Shown in pieces: positions 5,506-10,728 of a stretch of 10,728 nucleotides of DNA. The notes below the pieces were generated by a model. The model was given only the letters and a program-made list of their open reading frames with translations, made no database searches and was not told the origin of the DNA. The DNA comes from an uncultured Lachnospiraceae bacterium (GTDB lineage: Bacteria > Bacillota_A > Clostridia > Lachnospirales > Lachnospiraceae), in assembly GCA_910587905.1 (NCBI GenBank), contig CAJUOF010000079.1, positions 1 through 10,728 on the forward strand, in the 5' to 3' direction. The translations under genes were made by a program, and so were the position numbers. The stretch's first letter is position 1, and the number at the start of each line of letters is the position of its first letter.

Positions 5506-6382
5506 ACAGTTGATCAGTGAAATCGAAGGGTATATAGACGGCTGCAAGCCTCAGGCCTTTACCAATAATAAAAAGATCATCGTGGACAAGGATGAGATGG
5601 AGGAGCTTTTGGTGGAGCTCAGACTCCGGACTCCGGATGAGATCAAGAAATACCAGAAGATTATCAGCAACAAAGAAGCGATTTTAAGTTCGGCACAGAC
5701 GGAAGCAGACGGGATTTTGGGAAGAGCAAGGGCGGAGGCGGATCAGATCCTTTCCGATGCGAAAGAGAAAGCAGATCAGACGGTATCGGATGCCAAGAAA
5801 CTTTCTGCGGAGATGCTCAATGAGCATGAAATCTTACAGCAGGCATATCAGCAGGCCAATGAACTGATGGAGCAGACCAATGCCCAGGCCAGTGAGTTGA
5901 TGGAGCGCACCAATGCGGAAGTCAACGAATTGATGGAGCGCACCAATGTGGAAGCCAACGAATTGATGGAACAGACCAATGCTCAGGCCAGTGAGTTGAT
6001 GGAGCAGACCAATACCCAGGCCCAGCAGTTGGCGGAGCAGGCGAGCACCCAGGCGAAGGAATTGGTAGAGCAGGCCAACGCCGAGGCTCAGAGACTTGTC
6101 AATGAGGCGGCGGATGCCTCCGATCACATCAAAGAGGGAGCAATCCGCTATGCAGATGATATGTTAAAGAACCTTCAGTCCATCATTGGTTATATGCTGG
6201 AGCAGACGGAGGGAAAATATGCAGGTTTGCTGGAAGCACTTCGCTCCGCCTATGAGACGGTGAATGGAAACAGAAATGAACTTCAGATGCCTGCGGGGGA
6301 GACGGTTCAGGTACAGACTCCGGAACCGGAAAAGCGACAGGAAAAGAGCAGCGGCGGCTTAAATGCGGATATGCTCGGATAA
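5492..6382 (+). CDS. Hendecad-repeat coiled-coil protein downstream of coaD
   Basis: A 296-residue soluble protein without a membrane segment or catalytic motif. ATG 5492 is chosen because GGAGG (5479-5483) precedes it; an in-frame TTG at 5477 overlaps that site. Residues 1-65 (MSRIEQLISEIEGYIDGCKP onward) recall DivIVA-like or ATP-synthase-b-like clostridial proteins often annotated 'ATPase' after coaD. Residues about 70-113 are four 11-residue periods (ARAEADQILSD type). Residues 122-209 are eight more near-identical periods such as ANELMEQTNAQ. The C-terminus (about 255-296) is a low-complexity, Pro/Gln/Glu-rich tail. Eleven-residue periods predict long, nearly straight helices that pair as coiled coils, suggesting a scaffold or stalk. 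No enzyme activity is implied and the function is unknown. Confidence 0.85.
   Translation: MSRIEQLISEIEGYIDGCKPQAFTNNKKIIVDKDEMEELLVELRLRTPDEIKKYQKIISNKEAILSSAQTEADGILGRARAEADQILSDAKEKADQTVSDAKKLSAEMLNEHEILQQAYQQANELMEQTNAQASELMERTNAEVNELMERTNVEANELMEQTNAQASELMEQTNTQAQQLAEQASTQAKELVEQANAEAQRLVNEAADASDHIKEGAIRYADDMLKNLQSIIGYMLEQTEGKYAGLLEALRSAYETVNGNRNELQMPAGETVQVQTPEPEKRQEKSSGGLNADMLG
5855..6118 (+). repeat. 33-bp tandem repeats encoding eight hendecads
   Basis: Eight consecutive 33-base units encode 11-residue periods. The first five are very close (ANELMEQTNAQ, ASELMERTNAE, VNELMERTNVE, ANELMEQTNAQ, ASELMEQTNTQ), and the last three are diverged (AQQLAEQASTQ, AKELVEQANAE, AQRLVNEAADA). Units 1-5 are alike at the DNA level, with the core GANNTGATGGAGC recurring. 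This suggests recent duplication and a possible site of in-frame copy-number change between strains. Confidence 0.85.
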
Positions 6383-6413
6383 ACGGAGAGCGAATTACTT
6401 TTATGAGAAACGG

Positions 6414-6444
6414 GCGGAGATGTCGGAAAGCATCTCCGCTTTTC
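6414..6444 (+). terminator. Rho-independent terminator of the rsmD-coaD operon
   Basis: GCGGAGATG (6414-6422) pairs perfectly with CATCTCCGC (6431-6439) around an 8-base loop and is followed by TTTT. It lies 32 bases after the coiled-coil gene stop. The convergent ylbJ-like gene ends 29 bases further on, so the hairpin separates the two units. Confidence 0.85.
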
Positions 6445-6472
6445 GTGTACAGAGGCGTGAACGGGCAGAACA

Positions 6473-7354
6473 TTATTTGGGGCAGAGGATGAGGACGGCG
6501 ACAAAGGTGAGAGCGGCCTGGACCAGTTTCCAGGCGAGGCAGGTCCGTCCGGAAAAGGGTGTGGATTTTAGGACACTCACGGTCTGGGCGAGGCCGGAGA
6601 GACCGCCGAAGGCGGCAAAGGCGAAACAGAGGGCAGTCGTCATGGGTCTGGAAAGGCCGGACTGGACGGTGAAGGCGATACCGGAGGTCATTTCCAGGAG
6701 TCCGGGGATCAGTGAGGAAAAGAGCGGATTCTTGATCCAGGAGCGGAAAAAATACGACAGCATGGTGAAGAGCATCAGGTATCCGCCGATCTTTGCCATG
6801 ATGAGGAAGCCGTCCATCATGGCTTTTTCGAAGTTGAGGAAGACCTGCAGGGGGGCCGTTTCTTTTGGAAGCGGAGAAGGGGACAGGGGCGCGGCCGTTC
6901 TTCCCCGGAGTTTTGTCGGGAGATAGCAGAGGACTGGGGGCAGATAGAGGGCCGCCAAAAAGGGGAGGCTTTCAAACAGGGAGAGCCGGAGCATTCCCAT
7001 GCAGAGAAAACCTGTTAAAAACATGGGGCTTGGCATACAGCAAAGCCTAAGGAGCTGTTTTCCGTCTGTCTCTGTGAGGTGCCCGCTTTTCCACAGGTCG
7101 GCGATGGTCTTTGCGCCCATGGGATAGCCACAGAACCATCCGGTCACGAGGGCGAGGGGTGCCGGGGGAAGATGGCAGATCAGACTGCTGGAAATCAGAT
7201 ACCCAGAGAGGATCATGCAGGGGAGCAGGGTGGGGAGGACGGTGCAGTACCACAGGGACAGTCCGGCGGCGGCGCCGGCCACGGCTTTTCCAGGTTGGAG
7301 GATGCAAAAGAGAAAGAGAAGAAGGACGGCCAGGGGAAACACAAGCTTTTTCAT
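6473..7354 (-). CDS. ylbJ: YlbJ/SpoVV-like sporulation membrane protein (Gate domain)
   Basis: A 293-residue polytopic membrane protein with about seven to eight hydrophobic segments. Motifs typical of YlbJ/Gate (nucleoside-recognition) proteins are WFCGYPMGAKTIADL (73-87), the conserved LEMTSGI (220-226) and FGGLSGLAQ (249-257). In B. subtilis, YlbJ (SpoVV) is made in the mother cell under sigma-E and is needed for dipicolinic acid delivery to the forespore; that role here is inferred. It is shorter than the roughly 400-residue Bacillus protein. ATG 7354 starts a signal-anchor-like helix, with AAAGGA about 12 bases upstream. The B. subtilis neighbour of coaD is also ylbJ, but here the gene is on the opposite strand behind the coiled-coil gene. 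A sigma-E-like promoter lies just upstream. Confidence 0.75.
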   Translation of the reverse strand: MKKLVFPLAVLLLFLFCILQPGKAVAGAAAGLSLWYCTVLPTLLPCMILSGYLISSSLICHLPPAPLALVTGWFCGYPMGAKTIADLWKSGHLTETDGKQLLRLCCMPSPMFLTGFLCMGMLRLSLFESLPFLAALYLPPVLCYLPTKLRGRTAAPLSPSPLPKETAPLQVFLNFEKAMMDGFLIMAKIGGYLMLFTMLSYFFRSWIKNPLFSSLIPGLLEMTSGIAFTVQSGLSRPMTTALCFAFAAFGGLSGLAQTVSVLKSTPFSGRTCLAWKLVQAALTFVAVLILCPK

Positions 7355-7382
7355 AGGGATGCTCTGTCCTTTGTTTTTTTAC

Positions 7383-7412
7383 AGTGTATGAAGGATGAAG
7401 GGCGGCTATGAC
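7383..7412 (-). promoter_or_regulatory. Sigma-E-like promoter for ylbJ-like gene
   Basis: On the minus strand, GTCATAG (7412-7406) is followed after 15 bases by CATACACT (7390-7383). This fits the Bacillus/Clostridium sigma-E pattern (ATA-type -35, CATACAnT -10, about 14-15-base spacer). Transcription would start near 7376, giving a leader of about 20 bases. Mother-cell sigma-E control is what is known for ylbJ/spoVV in B. subtilis. Confidence 0.65.
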
Positions 7413-7546
7413 CGAAGGGGGCGCAAGGCGAGAATGGACATTGTGGCGGGGATGGGAAAACGGGGATCAGAGAGGGCGCTTGTTTACTGGGATAAGGATA
7501 CCTGTGTGTATAAAATGGCAGCCGGAGGCATAAGAGTTTAATAAAA

Positions 7547-8437
7547 ATGGAACCGGAACGTGCCATGGGGAACAGACGCAGTTTAGCTGTTTTATGTGGA
7601 AGTGTACTTTTGCTGGGGGTCCTTGTGACCGTCATGCTGCATCATCTTTTGGAAAATCCTTTTTATGATCAGTTGGAAGCGTACACGCTGGAGGACGAGC
7701 GGTTCCGTGCCATGGCATTCGGGGAGGGAAATCTGGAGGCCATGGTCATGCTGGCCGGGGAACACGGCGTGAGCGTCGGCGAGGTGTGCTGTGCCTTCCT
7801 GGTGGAGGAAGAGTATGACCTGACAGAGACGAAGCCGGAACGCATTACCTTTGGCCGTTGGAATTCTCTGAGAGAGTCCATGACGGAGCGAAAGCCGGTG
7901 GAGTTTGCCAAGCTTGCGAGGGCTTATGATGCCGTTCTTTCGGACGCCGTCTATTTTCCCATTCCTGCCGGGGACAGCGAGGGCGCAGGTAAGTATGGTT
8001 ACGGGGATTCCTGGGGGGCGGAGCGAACTTATGGCGGAGAACGGCGGCACGAGGGGACGGACCTGATGGATCAGGGAAATGGCCGGGGATTTTTTCCGGT
8101 GGTGAGCGTGAGCGATGGGGTGGTGGAGCACGTGGGTTGGCTGGAGCTTGGCGGCTGGCGCATCGGGATTCGGGCTCCGGGAGGGGCTTATTTTTATTAT
8201 GCTCATCTAAGCTCCTACGACCATGAATTTATGGTGGGAGAAGAGGTTCGGGCCGGGGAACTCCTTGGTTTTATGGGGGATTCCGGCTACAGCAAGGTGC
8301 CTGGAACTGTGGGGAATTTTGCGGTACATCTGCATTTTGGCATTTACCTTCGGACGGATCATTTTGAGGAACTGTCGGTGAATCCGTACTGGATTTTGCG
8401 GTACTTAGAAGATAAAAAAGTAAAATATGCGTATTAG
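7547..8437 (+). CDS. Membrane-anchored M23 (LytM) metallopeptidase
   Basis: A 296-residue protein with one N-terminal transmembrane segment (about 11-34, SLAVLCGSVLLLGVLVTV), placing the enzyme outside the membrane. A linker of about 100 residues follows, then an M23/LytM domain (about 155-285). All Zn and catalytic residues are visible: H168 and D172 (HEGTD), H220 (YAHL), H261 and H263 (HLHFG). Such enzymes cut peptide bridges in peptidoglycan. ATG 7547 has only a distant GGAGG (7524-7528), so ATG 7565 is an alternative start. It is divergent from the ylbJ-like gene across a 192-base gap. A TATAAA at 7509-7514 could be a -10, but no well-spaced -35 is seen. A sporulation role (as in SpoIIQ-type M23 proteins) is possible, but unlike SpoIIQ the active site is intact. 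Confidence 0.88.
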   Translation: MEPERAMGNRRSLAVLCGSVLLLGVLVTVMLHHLLENPFYDQLEAYTLEDERFRAMAFGEGNLEAMVMLAGEHGVSVGEVCCAFLVEEEYDLTETKPERITFGRWNSLRESMTERKPVEFAKLARAYDAVLSDAVYFPIPAGDSEGAGKYGYGDSWGAERTYGGERRHEGTDLMDQGNGRGFFPVVSVSDGVVEHVGWLELGGWRIGIRAPGGAYFYYAHLSSYDHEFMVGEEVRAGELLGFMGDSGYSKVPGTVGNFAVHLHFGIYLRTDHFEELSVNPYWILRYLEDKKVKYAY

Positions 8438-8445
8438 TTTCCTAT

Positions 8446-8474
8446 TTGGGAAGAAGTATGGTATACTTTAGATA
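8446..8474 (+). promoter_or_regulatory. Candidate promoter for alarmone synthetase and rsmF
   Basis: TTGGGA (8446-8451) and TAGATA (8469-8474) are 17 bases apart, with TATACT at 8462-8467 as a competing -10. Both boxes are imperfect. The site lies in the 110-base gap after the peptidase stop and leaves about 65 bases of leader. Confidence 0.35.
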
Positions 8475-8547
8475 AAATTGGATGACTATGACGAGACGTC
8501 CACAAGGGCTGTGGAAAGAAGGAATTTGTAATACAGGAGTGGAAGCT

Positions 8548-9375
8548 ATGAGTATTGAACTTTGGAGGGAGACTCTCGCCCCTTATCATCTGGCTGTTCA
8601 GGAGCTGGTGGTGAAATTTACCCATATCATTAAGGAGTGTCGGGATTCCGGCATGTATTCTCCCATTGAGGCGGTCAACGGGAGGGTGAAGCGGATTTCC
8701 AGCATTTTGGAGAAGGCCCAGAGGAAGAACATTCCCCTGGATCGGTTTACGGAGCAAATGGATGACATCGCCGGGATCCGAATCATCTGTCAGTTTGTTG
8801 AGGATATTGATACGGTGGTGCGGCTGATCAGGAGCCGCAGGGATATGGAAGTGGTGAGTGAGCAGGACTACATCAACAATACCAAGGAGAGCGGTTATCG
8901 GAGTTACCATGTCAACGTGCTTTATGAAGTGTTTACCATGAGCGGAAGTCACAAGATACAGGTGGAGATCCAGATTCGGACCATGGCCATGAACTTTTGG
9001 GCCACCATTGAGCATTCTCTGCGGTATAAGTATAAGGAAGAACTGCCGGAGCTTCTGGCGAAGCGTCTTTCGACGGCGGCGGAGGCTGTGCTGGCCCTGG
9101 ACTGTGAGATGTCGGCCATCCGGGATGAGATTGTGGATGCCCAGCATTTGTTCCAGGAGAAGGCGGCCATGGTGGCGGACATTCTCAACAATCTTCAGAA
9201 CCTTTACAGCGGCGAGGGGTATGAGGATGCGGTGTTGAATATTCAAAATGAATTTTACGAGGTTTATCACAACGGCTCTCTGGAAGAGTTAGAGGATTTC
9301 GGGCGGAGGCTGGATCAGCTGGCCGCCGTCCGGAAGGTCCAGGGGCTTCACACGTTTACGGAATTAGGGGTTTGA
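8548..9375 (+). CDS. Small alarmone (p)ppGpp synthetase
   Basis: A 275-residue RelA_SpoT-domain protein that would transfer pyrophosphate from ATP to GDP or GTP, making the stringent-response signal (p)ppGpp in the cytoplasm. It has no HD hydrolase, TGS or ACT domain, so it is a RelQ/RelP-type small synthetase. Visible motifs are MDDIAGIRII (71-80) with the Mg-binding Asp, GYRSYHV (116-122) for substrate, EIQIRTMAMNFW (140-151) and IEHSLRYKYK (154-163). The C-terminal part (about 165-275) is helical, longer than in RelQ and not conserved to my eye. An in-frame ATG at 8482 would add 22 residues, but AGGAG at 8534-8538 fits ATG 8548. rsmF follows after 22 bases, probably in one operon. Confidence 0.88.
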   Translation: MSIELWRETLAPYHLAVQELVVKFTHIIKECRDSGMYSPIEAVNGRVKRISSILEKAQRKNIPLDRFTEQMDDIAGIRIICQFVEDIDTVVRLIRSRRDMEVVSEQDYINNTKESGYRSYHVNVLYEVFTMSGSHKIQVEIQIRTMAMNFWATIEHSLRYKYKEELPELLAKRLSTAAEAVLALDCEMSAIRDEIVDAQHLFQEKAAMVADILNNLQNLYSGEGYEDAVLNIQNEFYEVYHNGSLEELEDFGRRLDQLAAVRKVQGLHTFTELGV

Positions 9376-9397
9376 CCGGAACAGATCGGAGTGGAAC

Positions 9398-10728
9398 ATG
9401 GAACTGCCTGTAGCCTACCTGGAGGAATTGCGGCTTCTTCTGGGACAGGAGGATTTGAAACGCTATAGGGACTGCATGGGGGAGGCAGGCGTGTCCGGCC
9501 TGCGGCTGAATCCCTTAAAGGTGCCGGTTTCTGGGAGGGAACGGGTGCTTGGGGCAGTGCTTTTGGGAGAAACGCCGGAGGAGGTGCCTTGGTCCCTGGG
9601 AGAGGGCTTTTATTGTCCCTCCACCCTGGACGGAGACTGGGCGTCTCCCGGAAAGCATCTCTATTATCATGCGGGACTTTATTATCTGCAGGAGCCGAGC
9701 GCCATGGCGCCTGCGGCGCTTCTCTCCGTGAAGCCCGGAGACCGGGTTCTGGACCTCTGTGCGGCGCCGGGGGGAAAGAGCACCATGCTTGGGGCCAGGC
9801 TTTCGGGGGAGGGCCTTCTGGTGTCCAACGACCGGAGTGTTTCCCGGGCAAGGGGGCTTCTTCGGAATCTGGAGCGTTTTGGCATCGGGAACTGTCTGGT
9901 GACGGCGGAGGAGCCGAAGCGGCTGGCGGACTGCTTTTCGAATTTTTTTGACAAGATTTTGGTGGATGCCCCCTGCTCCGGGGAGGGGATGTTCCGCAGG
10001 GAGCCGTCCATGATCTCGGACTGGGAGGAACGAGGCCCGGCGCATTATGTACCCATCCAGAGGGAGCTTTTGCTTCTGGCGAGTGGGATGCTTCGGCCGG
10101 GCGGACTTCTGCTCTATTCGACCTGTACGTTCTCGGAGCAGGAGGACGAGGGGGCGGCGGCGTGGCTGCTTGCGAAGGCACCCTGCATGGAGCAGGTGGT
10201 TCTTTCCCCGGAGCACGGGTTTGTGCAGGGGCGAGACGGGGCTTCCCTGCGGCTGTATCCCTGGAGATTAAAGGGAGAAGGGCATTTTGCGGCCCTGTTT
10301 CGGAAACGAGGGGATGGTCCGGAGGGCCGGGCCCGCAATCAGAGGGAAGCGTCTGTCCGGGAGCACAACGAGGTTTTTTTGAAGAAGCGGGCGGCGTTTG
10401 CCGGATTCCGGGAAAGGGTCTTGATGCCTTTGGAGGAACGGGGGACTTTCTGGGAGAGGGACGGCGAGGTCTACCTGCTGCCGGTTTTTTTGGAGAGACC
10501 TCCTGCTCTTCGTTATCTTCGGACGGGGCTTCATCTGGGCACGGAGAAGCGAGGGCGGTTCGAGCCTTCCCAGGCTCTTGCTATGTACCTGAAAAAGGAG
10601 GAGTTTGTTTCTGCGGAGGATATTCCTCTTGAGGATGTCCGCACGGTCAAGTTTTTGAAGGGGGAAACCATAACGGCGGAGGGACCGGGGGAGGACGGCT
10701 GGCGTTTGGTCTGTGTGGACGGCTGGCC
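9398..10728 (+). CDS. rsmF: RsmF/RsmB-type rRNA (cytosine-5)-methyltransferase (partial at 3' end)
   Basis: A frame open from ATG 9398 to the window edge, at least 443 residues, without a stop. GGAG (9388-9391) precedes the start. It belongs to the NOL1/NOP2/Sun family, SAM-dependent enzymes that methylate C5 of cytosine in rRNA. Motif I is DLCAAPGGKS (119-128). DAPCSGEGMFRR (190-201) holds Cys193, and STCTF holds Cys243, the two catalytic cysteines. The N-terminal part (1-105) fits the family's RNA-binding region. Residues after about 300 match the RsmF-like C-terminal extension, including FLERPPALRYLRTGLHLG and FEPSQALAMYL. The protein is GC-rich and core-like in composition. The site specificity (for example C1407) is inferred, and the RsmB alternative is less likely given the C-terminal part. 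Confidence 0.85.
   Translation, partial: MELPVAYLEELRLLLGQEDLKRYRDCMGEAGVSGLRLNPLKVPVSGRERVLGAVLLGETPEEVPWSLGEGFYCPSTLDGDWASPGKHLYYHAGLYYLQEPSAMAPAALLSVKPGDRVLDLCAAPGGKSTMLGARLSGEGLLVSNDRSVSRARGLLRNLERFGIGNCLVTAEEPKRLADCFSNFFDKILVDAPCSGEGMFRREPSMISDWEERGPAHYVPIQRELLLLASGMLRPGGLLLYSTCTFSEQEDEGAAAWLLAKAPCMEQVVLSPEHGFVQGRDGASLRLYPWRLKGEGHFAALFRKRGDGPEGRARNQREASVREHNEVFLKKRAAFAGFRERVLMPLEERGTFWERDGEVYLLPVFLERPPALRYLRTGLHLGTEKRGRFEPSQALAMYLKKEEFVSAEDIPLEDVRTVKFLKGETITAEGPGEDGWRLVCVDGW

Noticed and set aside
5855..6118. 33-bp repeats as a CRISPR array
   Set aside because: The repeats are contiguous without spacers and encode in-frame 11-residue periods.
8434..9270. 278-residue minus-strand frame opposite the alarmone synthetase
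   Set aside because: It is the antisense shadow of a gene with all RelA_SpoT motifs. The composition is His/Leu-rich without any recognisable domain.
9348..10181. 277-residue minus-strand frame opposite rsmF
   Set aside because: Pro/Ser/Ala low-complexity shadow of the GC-rich methyltransferase. The plus frame carries both catalytic cysteine motifs.

Overview
The window looks like a chromosomal segment of a spore-forming, gut-type Clostridia, most likely Lachnospiraceae. This rests on the YlbJ/SpoVV-type sporulation protein behind a sigma-E-like promoter, the rsmD-coaD neighbourhood, strong GGAGG-type ribosome binding sites, GC-rich housekeeping genes and DUF4368/tyrosine recombinase mobile genes. 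The species cannot be fixed from this sequence.

Region 1 (1-2310) is mobile. It starts with the last 39 codons of a large serine recombinase. A hairpin follows, then two overlapping tyrosine recombinase genes; the first lacks a convincing start. The pair ends in a dense cluster of inverted and direct repeats (2188-2308) that looks like recombinase binding sites at an element end. The arrangement resembles a Recombinase-in-Trio or Tn554-like cluster missing one member.

Region 2 (2295-2730) is a gene graveyard. Three broken pieces lie end to end: a DUF1016/YhcG-type nuclease, the nuclease domain of a type III restriction subunit (frameshifted), and on the minus strand the start of an Xre-type regulator. 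The accessory DNA then joins GC-rich core sequence inside or next to an unrecognised gene (2734-3057).

Region 3 (3058-6445) is core. It holds an EamA/DMT transporter, then a 310-bp gene-free stretch that is almost entirely a nested inverted repeat (3991-4303). A well-formed promoter follows, leading rsmD, coaD and a coiled-coil protein built on 11-residue repeats. A terminator closes this operon.

Region 4 (6473-10728) has a minus-strand ylbJ/spoVV-like gene with a sigma-E-like promoter. It is divergent from a membrane-anchored M23 peptidase. A small alarmone synthetase and an RsmF-type rRNA cytosine methyltransferase (cut by the window end) follow.

The rsmD-coaD-ylbJ neighbourhood matches Bacillus subtilis ylbH-ylbI-ylbJ, but ylbJ is inverted here and separated from coaD by the coiled-coil gene. 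No tRNA, rRNA, CRISPR array or intact defence system was seen. The least explained features are the large intergenic palindrome, the recombinase-pair element with its repeat-rich end, and the hendecad protein.
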